64,000 nt of DNA, taken from contig JAITYX010000087.1 in NCBI GenBank assembly GCA_021018815.1, positions 620,001 through 684,000 of the forward strand, given 5' to 3'. A model generated the notes under the pieces. It was given only the letters and a program-made list of their open reading frames with translations. It was not told the origin of the DNA and ran no database searches. Made by a program: the position numbers and the translations under genes. Every line of letters begins with the position of its first letter. Positions within the stretch are counted from its first letter, which is position 1. Positions 11,002-22,765 of this stretch are shown here, one piece after another. The stretch comes from Talinum fruticosum. Taxonomy: Eukaryota > Streptophyta > Magnoliopsida > Caryophyllales > Talinaceae.

Positions 11002-12253
11002 CTAATATCTTTTGGTGAGTGGACAACTACTCATTAGTCTTGGTTTAGGCTTGGATGAAACCTTCCATGAGAGTTTCAAGGTTAGATTTACGTAGAGGTG
11101 GAAGAGGATGATTGTATGGAATGGGAGGTTGGTTTTATGGTGGTGGATGGAAACCGAGTGGTTGAGATGGATTTTGGTGGGGATGGGGATTGTTGTTTCG
11201 GTAGGAGAAATTGGGATGATTTTTCCAACTGGGGTTATAGGTATGAGAGTAGGGGTTGTTCTATGGTGGTGGCCTAGGAGGGAAGTTGTGGAGACCATTA
11301 GCTTGCTCGGATGTAGAGAGGCTAGAATGACACTCCAAATGGGGATGAGGGCCTCCACATGCTTCACAAGAATATCCCATCTCTTGAGCGGGGAAGAGGA
11401 GGAAGTGCCAACGGAAGGGTTTGCCACAAATTTCTCCATTTGCAACGTGAGAGCTTCTAACTTGTTGGCCAAAAGAGCCACTGCACCCACATTACGCTTT
11501 ACACGCTTTCGATCATCTCTTCCAACTCCCCAATTGTAGGAATTAGAAGTCATCTCCTCTAATAGAGCATCGGCTTGCTCTGTTGTCTTCTTCATGAAGG
11601 TACCTCCTGAAGCATTATCCACGAGATAAGCGCATCGAATCCGAAAGTCCCTCATAAAAAATTTGAGTGAGCATCCATGGCTGAATACCATGATGAGGGC
11701 ACTCTCGCTGCATCCCTTTGTATCGCTCCCATGCTTCAAACAGAGACTCCCGGGATGTTGCTTGAACTGAATGATGTCAAGCCTCAACTTGGATGCCTTG
11801 CCCGGTGGAAAAAATCGATTGAGGAAGGCAAGGTTCAACTCATCCCAAGTGCGGAAAGAGTTGGGAGCACAATTCTCGAGCCAGTTCTTTACCTTATCGG
11901 TGAGGGAAAAAGGAAAGAACTTCAATATGATGTACTCGTCATTTACTCCAGCCATCTTGATCATGCTACGGCGCTCAAGAAATGAATTGATGTGCTTGAT
12001 TGGGTTCTCCGCAAGTGACCCCCAAAAGTGGTTCTCGCTCAATGAGGTTTATGAAACCAGGCTTGAAATCAAAGTTGGTTGCCTCCGGTAGATCGGGCAA
12101 CACAATAGCGGAGCCTCCTGTACCCATGGTAGGAGCTGAGTAGGATTGAAGGGTACGAGGTAGGGGTGGATTTCTAGCCATATTTTGCTTCTTTCTTTGC
12201 CTACGAGCTGCACCACTTATACGCTCGACAGGTTGCTTCAATTTCGGGATCAA
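11002..12253 (-). pseudogene. gag of the Athila-type element
   Basis: Two overlapping frames together cover gag. The upstream one (11975-12253) contains MARNPPLP, the likely start, and NFDFKPGFINLI. The downstream one (11002-12042) contains HINSFLERRSMIKM, FPFSLTDKVKNWLE and WDELNLAFLNRFFPPGKAS, the typical retrotransposon-gag core. The core is followed by degraded low-complexity sequence instead of a clear zinc knuckle. Gag forms the cytoplasmic virus-like particle. The frame break near 12000 means no full-length product. Confidence 0.88.
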
Positions 12254-12426
12254 GAGGTGCTAATTCTTCACCTCTATGATTCCTCCTAAGCTTACACTCA
12301 AGAAACTATACTAAGTGTAAGTAGGCACAAGGAAAGATAAAAGCAAAAAGGAAGAAGAAAATAAAGAAAAATAAAAAGCTCAATTCAAAAGTGTCACGTT
12401 ACTTAAACTAGGGAGTGGCGCTACCT

Positions 12427-12443
12427 CCCGAGCAACGGCGCTA
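12427..12443 (-). other. tRNA-Asp-like primer binding site
   Basis: On the minus strand the sequence reads TAGCGCCGTTGCTCGGGA, close to the complement of the plant tRNA-Asp 3' end (TGGCGCCGTTGCCGGGGA), with one substitution and one extra base region. It lies a few bases inside the LTR edge, as expected for the minus-strand primer site. Confidence 0.75.
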
Positions 12444-12446
12444 TTT

Positions 12447-13746
12447 TGTTGTTGTACTATAGAGAGTACGGTTGTCGGTCTCCGGGAGCTAGGTCTCATA
12501 CAAGTCTAAGGTCAATGTCCTTTTGAACTAAGCAAAGAAACAGTTCAAATTGGTTGGTAACGTAAGCACTTAAAGAACAAAATGAAATCAAATAAAGAAA
12601 ACCTTAGGCGAGGATTTACCAAGCTAACATGCCAACAATCTCAATTACATGCTTCTACACTATTTACAATTGCGATGAACTAGGGAATCGATGCAGTTTG
12701 AACCACCTAAGCCTTCTCTCGAAGGTCATTAAGCTTACTCAATTGAATTAATTGTTGTTCTCACACAATCAAAACCAAAGAATTACATGATTATCGACTC
12801 TTCCCTTAATAACAACCTAAATTATTCTCATATCTAAGTTGTAATCATCCAACAAGTTGAAGTAGAACTAAGCCTCTTCTCTCGAAGTCTACTCAATTAC
12901 CAAAAACAATAAAGGCATGATTCTCTCGAACCTCACACAGATCCAATAAGTATCAACAAGTTGGAAATTCATCAAACAATTGCAAATTAGCATCAAAGCA
13001 TAAATTACGATTAAACTAGCATATTAGTGGCAAATCCCCAACCTAAGTTGGAAAATTAGCCACACATATTCATGGCATATGATAGCAAATTAAGGAATGA
13101 ACACCCAAAAGAATGAAAGATAAAAGTAGAGAGAAGAATAATAATATCATAAACTTGAATTAGCTTGCGATTAAATGAAAATAACTCTAAGCTTTGATCT
13201 CTTAACAATCGAAATAAGTGCTCAAAATTAGAGAGAAAATTCGCTTAAAACGTAGAATAAAAGTCTGATGCAGAAAAATAATAGTTTCCGGAATAAAAGA
13301 GGCAGAAAATGAAAACCGCAAACCGTGCTTAACCCATGCAAGCTCACGACTTCTTCAATTAAACTCCAAATTCCTAGCACGGCTCGTGCTGACTTTGGCT
13401 TAGCATAGCCTCGTGCTGACCTCTTGGGCTTCAGCACGGCACTGTGCTAAGTCTTCTTTTCCTTCTTCCTTCAACACAGCCGAGTGCTACAGCCGGTGCT
13501 GGCTTGGCTTGACCTCTTTTGTCGCTCTCCAACCTTCTATGGCTTCCCACTCTTTTCCTTAGCACTTTGAAAGATGTATTCTTTATCATAAAATGCGGGA
13601 TTACCCGAAAGTGCAGAAATTCACACACTTTAATCATAAATGAAGAAAGTAAGCGAAATCAAAAAAGAATTTAGGTGAAAAGGCCTTTGAAGTGTCGAAA
13701 TTAGCCAATAAGAGAACGTAAAAGAACGTAAAATTCCAATTTATTA
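12447..13746 (-). repeat. 5' LTR of the Athila-type element (about 1.3 kb)
   Basis: Bounded by the primer site on the left and by loss of similarity with the left LTR after 13746 on the right. In element orientation it starts TAATAAATT (the other copy has TGATAAACC) and ends ACAACA. It includes a GCACGG/GTGCT-rich patch at 13310-13510 related to the 76-bp repeat in the 3' noncoding region. The outer flank is ATGCA; the partner flank lies outside the window. Confidence 0.85.
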
Positions 13747-14500
13747 ATGCACTGGGAATGTTGATCACAAACGCTAGTTTAGTTAAAACATCTACAAACC
13801 GATTATTGTTCCTTGGAAGGTAAGTATAAAAACATTATCAAAATTCTTTGCTAATTCTATTAAATGTGCTCAATACAAATAAATATGGTATGCTTCCATC
13901 CTCTTTTAACCTCACCCGACAAAGTGTTGTAAGGAAATAAGTGAAAATAAGGAACGAACATCATCCCCATGTATAATAAGTGAGGAAAAATATACCCGCT
14001 CTTATAAGAGTAGTAGTTGAGGATTAGGGCATGTCCACGTATATTAAGTGTGGCAGTTTACATTTCCTAATTTAGGAATATTTAACACGAGATAATAAGC
14101 ACGGTGAGTTAATTTTTTAACTTATAATTAATTTATATTTTTACCAGGGGTTCTTAATTAGAAAAAATTTCTTATTGAAAGCCAAAATTTTCTCATTGTT
14201 TATCATTGCCTAAAGTTTCCTTTGCTATAGACGTGCTTGTGAGAATGGGATAGAATACTTTGCCGTTGTAGTGGTGGTCGCTCAACGACAATTTGCTTGG
14301 TGGTCTTCAGCGGTCAAGGCGCTTGCTGCCCGGAACTTCTTTCCCTTTGATATAAGTTGCTTTCGGTAGAGTTAGGGCAATGCGTTGGTGTTTTGTTGGT
14401 GGTCGCCCGACGGGGTTTTGTTGAAGCTCGTGGGCATTCAAGGCGACAACATCAGTGGTCAAGGCGGTAGTGTGAGGTGGATTTTTCTCTTCCCCTTCTT
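13747..14500. other. unassigned AT-rich sequence
   Basis: No gene is recognised. It is AT-rich up to about 14230, then a more GC-rich stretch at 14230-14480 contains repeated GTGGTCG and GGTCAAGGCG phrases. It precedes the recognisable Ogre-type LTR and may be a diverged part of that LTR. Confidence 0.5.
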
Positions 14501-15504
14501 CTCCCTGTTAATCTTGATCGCGAACCAGATCTAGAAGTGTGATGGTGGATGAACAAGATTGACGAAGGCTTTTGTGGAATTTATGGAGTTCGAGTAATGT
14601 AGGAGAATGATGTGATGCTTGGTGGAGTAATGGTTAGCTGAAAATGAGCCAAGAGATTAGAATACCAATAAGCATTCAGTAGCTCTTAACTTAAATTCAG
14701 TGAAGTGTAGCTAGGGTTCAAGAAAGGAAGTGATTAATGGAGCAGTTAGGTCAAAAATGCAGCTTCTTTCAAGCATTAATTAGTAGCCCAAAATGAGGAG
14801 TAAACTCCTCTATTTAGAGGCTTGGGGTTAGGTCACACAAAATGACCTAAAAGCATGCATCCAACAGTCAACTTATTGAACCAAACCAGCCAAAAACCAG
14901 AAAAAACGGATAAAATCAGCCTCGGACTGGAAATCCATGAAGGGTGCCGAGAAGCGTGGCGCTTTTCCCCAAAACGACATCGTACAGAAACCGACCTTTC
15001 GTGTTGTGGTTGAACACTGGAGCAAAATACGGTGCTTTGGTATAATAGGCCTTGAAATGTGGCGCCGACCTTGTACGGTGTCATTTAGTTAAGTTAATTT
15101 CCGTGCCACAATTAGTTGCTTGGAGCCAAACACAATGTTTTGGCATGAAGGGCCATAAAGCGCGGCACCGGCCTCAAAAGGCGTCGTTTGGTGAACTTAG
15201 CTTCCGTGCCTTGGTTGGGCATTGAGGGAAACAATGAAACACCGCATTTTTGCATAGTATAGAGAAGGCGTGCGCCGGCCTTGTCATCTTTCCACTTTTG
15301 GTAGGTTTTATTTTTGGTGTGGATTTGGGATTTCCGGTTGGGAGCCCGACTAGGGTTTGGTCCGGCCGAAAGAAAATGGGCTTGTTGGCCGACCTAAAGC
15401 AAAGAAAGCTAATTTGTTTTGGTGCTACGGGGTTCTTTGTGGTTTATCGGCTTCCGTCACACCAATCGGACTCGATCACGATTCGAGTTTGCTAACAGGA
15501 TTGG
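14500..15504 (-). repeat. degraded Ogre/Tat-type LTR, left part
   Basis: This stretch is similar to 41700-42560 and to 48470-49320, the LTR interiors of the complete Ogre-type element. Shared landmarks include GAGACCAAGAGATTAGAATA-like, ATTTATAGG-like, GCGGCGC-like and CGGCTTCCGTCACACCAATCGGA-type phrases in the same order. Similarity breaks at 15504 and resumes at 32162 (GATTTCATCACCGGGCCAAC), ending at GATGTCTACA near 32229. The LTR was therefore split by a 16.7 kb insertion. Its outer left end is not resolved. Confidence 0.7.
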
Positions 15505-15723
15505 TTTAATGCCCCGACCTTAATCTAATACATTAAACAACGATTAAGAAGTTTTAATGAGTGCATGCACTTCAATTCACATTTTCATTTCTCATTAACA
15601 TATATATATATATATATTACGTACTTGTGCAAGTAACTATATTACATGTTATAGGACTCGAGATGATAATAACGACGCATGGTCGAAGAATAACTAAATA
15701 AATTATGTTCCATGATAATTCGA

Positions 15724-15724
<1 letters not shown>

Positions 15725-15792
<68 letters not shown>
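15725..15792. repeat. (AAT)n microsatellite
   Basis: About 22 uninterrupted AAT units inside the gypsy-type LTR. It makes an artefactual poly-Asn or poly-Leu reading frame. A similar but longer array sits near the left end of the related LTR at 33631. Confidence 0.98.
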
Positions 15793-16189
15793 TAGATATT
15801 ATCGGAATCATTATGATTTTACACCCGAAGTTTGTAAATAATTATTCAAGTTGGGAATTCCCAAAATTGACATTTCAACTTGGGCATAGTTTATTAGGAT
15901 AATTAGGCTTGAGGTAGAATGGAAGGCCCAACGAGCGGACAAAAATAAAAGAGTGGAAAGTCTGGAATTTTCAGATTTGGAGGAGAGAGAAAATTCGGAT
16001 CGATCCCGGCCTATTTAAACTTCAAACTTCCCTCGCAACCCTCGCCTCGTTATTTATTTGTGTTTCCAAAGAATTTTTACTCCCACACTCCACCTCCATC
16101 ATTATCGCCCTATCGGCTGGCGCTTGCCCCCACCACCGTCGTTCACCGCCTACCGCCACCCACAACAAGACAACTTCCAGTTAGCCATG

Positions 16190-16590
16190 AAAACAGTTCG
16201 TCGCTAAATATGATTATTTTGTCGCAAAACCATTTAACGACGAAATAACGATGAAAAAATGTTCATTGCCAAACCCACTCGTTGGAGATGAAATTAGTGA
16301 TGAAATTCATTTTTCATTGCAATCAGCTACGGAATTTGAGATGAAAAAATTTTCGTCGTTAGCCGAGATGAAATCCTTTTCGTAGTTAAGTAACTTATTT
16401 TCGTCGCAGATTGTAATAATTTTTGAAAATGAAGTATTATCCATCACTAACTGAGATGAAATTTTCCGTAGCTAAATGGTTCTTATTCGTTGCGGATTGT
16501 GATGCTTTTTGAAACGAATTTTTGATCCATCACTAAGCTGAGATGAAAATTTTTCGTACCTAACTACTCCTAATTCGTCACTATCTCGAT
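16190..16590. repeat. left subterminal repeats of the large CACTA
   Basis: Recurring phrases are GTCGCTAAAT, GAGATGAAATTT and TTCGTCGTTAG, spaced every 30-60 bp. The matching array at 29930-30130 has CGTCGTTGAATAAA, GTCGCTAAATTTCA and GAAATTCGCCGCTA. This motif family differs from the GCGACGGAA family of the CACTA at 2149-6834, so the two elements belong to different families. Confidence 0.8.
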
Positions 16591-16886
16591 CGAGCATAAA
16601 CTATATAGGTGAAGCTATTTTTGAATTTATTTCTATTAATAATTAGCAAAATATATTGCAAAGAATTGAAACCTATAAAATTTTATAAAACCACCACATC
16701 CATTCATATTAATATAACCATACGTCAAATTACACAACCAAAGATATTGAGATATAATGTAGGAAAAATTTTCCTAAATTATATCTCAATACAAAAGTAT
16801 CATAACCTACTACATAAAGTACTAACTACCAACATAAAGTACTATCTCAATACAAGCATCCAAACAGACAGACCTTCATGTGTAAT

Positions 16887-17800
16887 CTAAGTGGATGGAG
16901 TGATAGGATCGGAAGAAGAGCCCTTAACCCCGAGAAAGTAGGCGTGTAATAAGTTCTCTCTGTATTCTTTACTCCTCCCTAGTGGACCTAAGCTCATCCC
17001 TCGTAGCTTGAGCTCATCCTCCGATTTTTTCAAGCAAGTTTCCATTTCGAAATCACCGATAGAGTGTATGTTTGGGATGCTAAAGATAAGCGACGAGCCA
17101 GCCTTGGATAGTAGGCTGCTGATTTGGTCCCAAGTCCGTAGACGGTCCCCTTCTTGTTCATCCCTCCACCAGCTTGATAAAAAGTTCATCGTCATCTACT
17201 TGGGTTCTAGATTGTGAGGCATTGAGCTTTGAATGCTCGTACTCATCCTGGAGAACTAAACACAACAATTTATCAAGGACCAAAATAAATAAAAAAGGTC
17301 TGCTGCATTCACACACTAGTATTGAAATTGTATATGCTATTAGAAAAGAGTATCCAGCTAGCAACTGTGAATACGTATCTTGATGCAATCACATATATAT
17401 GAACTCCCGAGTTTATAACTATACAATTTCACATGAGTTAGGCTGATACAAACCACATATAATCCCATACACAATCATACACATACAGAAAGTTTAGCGT
17501 TAAGCGATGAGTCATGAGAATTACCCACCAAAGCATGCTTGAAAGAATCATAGATAGATTGGTGAAAATTGATAAATTGGCTAAAAAGCTGTAAAAATCA
17601 TCGACAAAGAAAAGACAAGGGATCAAAGAACCCTAGCACATCTTGACCTTAATTCGAGCAAGAAAATCAAAAACGGGAAAGGTTACTGCCATAAATGAGG
17701 TAGATCATCTTCCACAACCAATTCAGCAACCTCCATTGATTTCTTAGTAACCTTTCTCTTTGATTCTTCAACTTTACTAACTTTTTGATAGAAGCTGATA
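16887..17800 (-). pseudogene. possible second CACTA gene or transposase C-terminal exons
   Basis: Two exon-like pieces lie on the minus strand downstream of the transposase. One, about 17690-17800, has SFYQKVSKVEESKRK and VAELVVEDDLPHLW. The other, 16887-17260, follows a TTGTGTTTAG acceptor-like site and has QDEYEHSKLNASQS and DDDELFIKLVEG before an in-frame stop; a different frame then stays open for 102 codons. The first piece is charged and looks coiled-coil-like. They could be remnants of a TNPA-like regulatory protein or of the TNP2 tail. I do not recognise a domain with certainty. Confidence 0.35.
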
Positions 17801-18000
17801 GCACAAAATTGATAGCATGGATTACCAGTCCTTTGCTCGGTAGATATCGAGCAAAAATTTTAAGATAATAAAATCACATATTATTCACTATTGAAATAAA
17901 GAGTGAGTTACTAAACTAATTAATGTGATCATACTTGTTCAAAAGGCCTTAATATCTCACAATTTGACAACACTTATGCGTGAGCTTGATGAAATTCTCG

Positions 18001-20107
18001 TTAATCCAAATAACGAATGTTACCATGATTTGGAGAATACCCAACATTAAGAGAAAACAAGTCGAGGATGTTTTGGTTTGACTCATTATGATCACATCTA
18101 GTCACATTTCGTCCCCAATCTTTTATCTTTGTGGTAAAGCTTTCACCAAAATAGTTAGCACAAAAGTCGATATTTCCTCCATAAGGTATGCGGTGCATAT
18201 TGAACTTTGTACACAAGCTTTGTTTCCAACTTTTCTCTTAAGATTACCCATACGCCTGAAAAGTCAGAAAACCATATCAAATTTAAGGGGTCCTGTTAGT
18301 TAAAGATTAAACGAGTACATTAATAGGTCAAGCATTACCTTTCAAATGAATACATCCACATATACTTGCTTCGGTCCACCAACTTTAAGTTCATAAGGAA
18401 GGTGGACAACAAGATGCTCCATCACATTGAAAAAGAAGGCGAAAATATTCTCCGAACTTTGCAAAGTATGTCAGCAACATTGTTCTCTAACCTAACCACG
18501 TCATTCATATTAACCTTCTTTAAGCACATATCCTGGAAAACTTGGCTAAGTTTAGTTAGCACATTCCATATGTTGCCTGGAATCATTCTCTAATTGCGAT
18601 GGGCAATAATCGTTCCATGAACACGTGACAATCATGGCTCTTTAAGTTGTGCAACCACCAATTTGTCTAATCCACACACCTACTCAAGTTGGAGGCATAT
18701 CCATCTGGAAATTTCAGGTCACAAATCCATTCACACAACACTGTCCTTTGCTCCTTACTTAACACATATGAAGCTGTAGGCATCACCTCCCTTCGCACTC
18801 TATCACCAACATCCGTTATTTGCACATTCAATTTTCTACACTTACAATGTATAGCAAGGTCTTTCCTTGAATTGATGTCATCTTTTGATTTCCCTTTTAC
18901 ATTCATTATTGTGTTTATCACTTATTTGAACATATTCTTCTCGATATGCATCATATCTAAGTTGTGACGAATCAATAACTTGCTCCAATATAGAAGATCC
19001 CACAATATGCTTCACCTAGACTAATTATGATGTTCTCCATATCCAAGGACTTTACCTCGGTAAAGAAGCTTTTGGTAAAGAGTGAATAAGTTACCATATT
19101 TCATCTCCACTAAGCCTTGGTGGAGGTGGGGAATGATCTTCCCTATTCTTGAAAAAGATAGACTTATTTCTACGGAATGAATGATCTATACGTAGAAATT
19201 GACGATGACAATCAAACCAGGAATGCTTTTTCCCGTGTTTAAGTCAAAAGGATTTTGTTTTCTCCATGCAATGAGGGCATGCGAATCTACCGACCATCAT
19301 CCAACTAGAAAGCATGCCATATGCGGGGAAGTAACTTCTCGTCCAAATAATAACAACTTTCATTTTGAAATTTTCTTTTCGAGCTACATCATAAGTCAAA
19401 ATTCCTTCATCCCATAATTGTAGTAGCTCCTCAATTAAAGGTTGCATGTATATATCAAAGTTTCGTTTTGGATTATTTTTGGGGCCAGGTATGAGAAAAC
19501 TAATGAACATGAATGGTCTTTTCATACACATCCATGGAGGTAGATTATAAGGCATCGGAATAAGCGGCCAACAGGAATAACTTTGTCCATAGTGCGAAAA
19601 CGAAGTAAACCCATCCATACATAATCCCAATCTCACATTACGGGGCTCATATGCGAACTCGGGGACCTTAGTGCTCAAGTGCTTCCATGCCTCCCTATCA
19701 CTTGGATGTTCCATAAACCCCTCAGTATGTTGGTGATCGTGATGCCACGTCATATGCTCGATTACATTTTTGTTGCATATAGCCTTTGTAATCTTAGGCC
19801 AATCGGGAAATCGATCAATACTTTCTTTGGGATCTTCTTACCTCTTATAGTTTTCCTCATAAACCACCTATAAGCACCACATACCGTATACTTCTCTAAC
19901 TCTTCAACATCCTTCAAAAACAACATGCATCCATTAGGACATACATAGATTCTATGATGAGGAAGTTCAAGTCCCGAAAACAACCTCTTGGTTTCATAGA
20001 AGTTGGATGTCATCTCATTGTCGTTCGGGCACATATCCTTCATTAATGAAGAAACTCCATCAATAGCCCGATGAGGGACGTCAAATTCGCATTTGAGGTT
20101 TGTCGAT
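18001..20107 (-). pseudogene. TNP2 transposase, central and C-terminal part
   Basis: Read right to left: FYETKRLFSGLELPHHRIYVC (19762-20043), then the catalytic core at 19244-19753 with RLGLCMDGFTSF, PPWMCMKRPFMF and LIPGPKNNP, all hallmarks of plant CACTA transposases. Next comes KDLAIHCKCRKLN with PDGYASNLSRCVD (18667-18921). A DUF4218-like region at about 18350-18610 has GNIWNVLTKLSQVF and RLENNVADILCK. The first acidic residue of the core (MDGF, residue 47 of its frame) is present. The frame is broken at several points and the upstream part lies beyond the inserted copia, at 26385-26880. The enzyme would cut and paste the element. Confidence 0.88.
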
Positions 20108-20344
20108 CGAAGGTTTGCTCGGGGAGAGTTTGAGTCACCCTAGAGGGGGTGAATAGGGTGATAGAAAATTCTTCGTGAAAACACACTCTTTTTAATAGAA
20201 AAGAGGCAAAGACAGTTTACGAGTCTAAACGTGGGGTCGAAAAGATTGGACTCGAAAGCAATGAATCGGAATAAACAAGTGCGAGTAAAGTTGTCCGAGT
20301 CTAGAATGAACTCGGAAAGATATTGAGCGGTGTCCGAGTCTTCA
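20108..20344 (-). repeat. 3' LTR of the copia element
   Basis: Begins CGAAGGTTTGCTCGGG (the other copy has TGAAGG) and ends GTCCGAGTCTTCA. It is nearly identical to 26149-26384. The next bases to the right form the polypurine tract. Confidence 0.93.
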
Positions 20345-21280
20345 ATCTCCCCTTTTTGATGAAAGACATTCCATACTTAAACGAAACTTTGTTAGAGGAA
20401 AATAGATTGATTCCGAGTAGTTTGCTCATGAGTAATGCATATTGAATAAATCGGAGCAATATATAATATATCGAGCAAGATAAAGTAAAGTATGCTTTAA
20501 CATTAACTCGAAAAAATAGAGAACTCGGAAATTAATAATGAAATGCATCACTTCATTAAAACGAAATTACAAGGGCGGAAAAACTCCCCTAAACAAGACA
20601 ACCAGTTTTTGACTACATTTCTCCCCCTTGCCTTTCAGCAAAAACAAAATAACAAAAAGAAGGGAGAAAAGTACAAGTAATACACATTAGTCATGTCTGG
20701 ACAAAACGAAAATTTGAAAAAAGAAAATGGTAGAAGAAAAGAGAATAGAGCGATCGAGACTTACGAGAGAGAGAGAGAGCTTCTTCAATGCTTGCGAGAC
20801 GATCAAGAGTCATCTGTTCACGTAGAAAACTTCCGTGAGAAGATTTTCGTTTGAGAGGGAAGGAGTTTTAGAATATCGAGATGAAGATGGATAGTCGTTA
20901 TTTATAGAGAATAAGCGCGCCCGTTCACTATCCGTTAAGTAACTCCGTTCGACTCGGCTCGTCCATCGGTCATTAATGCCGGTGTGACGGTTCTCCTTCA
21001 ACAGTTGAGAAACAAGCGGTTTGAAATATACGGTTACGATCCGATCGCAGCGCTCGAGAAAGAGAGAGAAAAAGATTTTGAAAATATAATCCGAAACTCT
21101 CCACTGTTCTAGAGATAGCTTGAGAAAATTTGATGTCCAAATTTCTCTACGTCCGAGTTTGACTCGGAAAGATTTACGAGTGACTCGAAACACGAAATAA
21201 TTATCAACCCAGTATCACTGAATCAATCGAACTAATAATTATTAACAAAGAGAGCACATAGCACGAAATATGCAATAAAA
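20345..21280 (-). other. copia polypurine tract and 3' noncoding region
   Basis: At 20345-20358 the minus strand reads CATCAAAAAGGGGAGAT directly before the LTR, a typical polypurine tract. The rest, to the end of RNase H, is AT-rich. It holds a 127-codon open frame on the minus strand (20810-21193) with no recognisable domain. That frame is rich in Arg and Ser, and I treat it as chance or leader sequence. Confidence 0.6.
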
Positions 21281-21978
21281 GTAACACGGAATTAAGCATT
21301 TAACATACCAAGCTCATTCCGAATAAAGCAAAACCGATCTTCACCAAGAGGCTTAGTAAAGATATCAGCTAATCGAAGATTAGTAGGAATGAACTCAAGT
21401 GCAATATTACCCTTTTACGAGTGATCGCGTAAGAAGTGATACCGACCTCAATATGCTTTGTCTTTGAGTCTTCGGACGAGATTCTTAGTGATACTGATTG
21501 CGCTTTGATTGTCACATTTGATTGGAGCTGAGTTGAGAAATAGTCCAAGATCCTTCAAGTGTTGTTTTATCCGAAGAATACGAGCGCAACAAGCTCCAGC
21601 GGCAATGTATTCAGCTTCCGCAGTTGATAGAAGCGGCCGAGTTTTGTTTCTTTGAGTGCCGGGATATTAGGGATTGACCCGGAAATTGGCAAGCTCCGGA
21701 TGTGCTCTTTCGATCAACTTTGTATCCTGCGTAGTCTGCGTCCGAGTACCCGGTCGAGTCGGTTCGAGTCTCCGGAGTACCACGAGTCCTAGATTCCGAG
21801 TGCTCGCAAGATATCCGAATATTCTCTTCACCGCAGTGAGATGTGATTCTTTTAGATTAGCTTGAAATCGTGCGCATAGGGAAACACTAAACATTATATC
21901 GGCTCGCTTGAAGTAAGATATAGCGGTGATCCAATCATACCTCGATAGAGTTTCGATCTCTTGCTTTACCTTTCTCAT
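21281..21978 (-). pseudogene. copia RNase H
   Basis: The minus-strand translation, in changing frames, gives DWITAISYFKRADIMFSV and LTAVKRIFGYLAST upstream, then LLSTAEAEYIAAGACCARI (active-site Glu region), CDNQSAISI (active-site Asp region) and finally TKPLGEDRFCFIRNELGM, the usual copia C-terminus. Stops and frame changes separate the pieces. It degrades RNA in the RNA-DNA hybrid. The end of pol is followed by about 0.9 kb of noncoding sequence before the 3' LTR. Confidence 0.88.
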
Positions 21979-22765
21979 CCGAGTCGAGCTTTATCTGTCT
22001 TGCTCATGGGTGTAGATGCGTGCTTTGCATCTTGAAGTTTATATTTCTTCAGCGGTTCCTTGGTGTATTTTGATTGATGAACAAAGATTCCATCTTTGTC
22101 TTGTTTGATTTGCAACCCAAGGAAGAAATTGAGTTCTCCCATCATACTCATTTGGAACTCTTGGCTCATCAACTCGAGAAAATTCTCGGCATAAAAACTC
22201 ATTAGTAGCACCGAAAATAATACCATCAACATATATTTGAACAATAAGAAAATCTTTCCCTTTGGTCTTGATGAATAGAGTCTTGTCGATCTGACCTCTT
22301 TTGAAATCATTTTGAACCAAGAAGCTACTCGAGTCTTTCATACCAAGCTCGAGGGCTTGCTTAAGACCATAGAGAGCCTTTTGAAGTTTGAAAACATGAT
22401 TTGGAAATTCGATTTTTCAAAACCAGGAGGCTGCTCGACATAGACTTCTTCTTCAATAAAACCATTGAGAAAGGCACACTTAACATCCATTTGATACAAT
22501 TTAATATGCATGCGGGATGCAAATGCCAACAGATATTCTAATGGCTTCAATTCTAGCTACTTGGTGCAAAGGTTTCCCCACAATCAATTCCTTCTTCTTG
22601 ATTGTAACCTTGAGCTACAAGTCTAGCCTTGTTTCGGACTACCACTCCACCCTCATCCAGTTTGTTCTTGAAAACCCATTTGGTTCCTATAACTAGGTGG
22701 TCGGAAGGTCGGTTGGTCGAGTCCGAGACTTGGTTTCTCTCGAATTGATTAAGTTCCTCTTGCAT
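21979..22765 (-). pseudogene. copia reverse transcriptase, active site mutated
   Basis: Pieces in order on the minus strand are GTKWVFKNKLDEGGVVVRNK and ARLVAQGYNQEEGIDCGETF, then QMDVKCAFLNGF, EEVYVEQPPGFE and FIKTKGKDFLIVQ. The active-site box reads YVDGIIFGA at about 22219-22233, where copia enzymes have Tyr-Val-Asp-Asp. The second catalytic Asp is Gly, which should abolish polymerisation (known requirement, inferred effect). A few residues are also missing or altered around the LYGLKQA stretch near 22350. Frame changes occur near 22340 and 22550. Confidence 0.9.

Larger units (their letters stand above)
1..13746 (-). mobile_element. Athila-type Ty3/gypsy LTR retrotransposon, left end outside window
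   Basis: Read on the minus strand the order is 5' LTR (12447-13746), primer binding site, gag, protease, reverse transcriptase, RNase H, integrase, long 3' noncoding region, polypurine tract, 3' LTR (only 147 bp inside the window). Integrase after RNase H defines Ty3/gypsy. The tRNA-Asp-like primer site and the gag type, with its FPFSL and FFPPGKASKLR motifs, point to the Athila lineage. A CACTA element at 2149-6834 interrupts the 3' noncoding region. Every domain except the integrase core carries frameshifts or stops, so the copy cannot replicate by itself. The two LTRs differ at about 8 of 147 comparable positions, indicating moderate age. Confidence 0.9.

Noticed and set aside
20810..21193. 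127-codon open frame in the copia 3' region
   Set aside because: No recognisable domain; it lies between RNase H and the polypurine tract in a degraded element. Kept only as a note in the noncoding entry.
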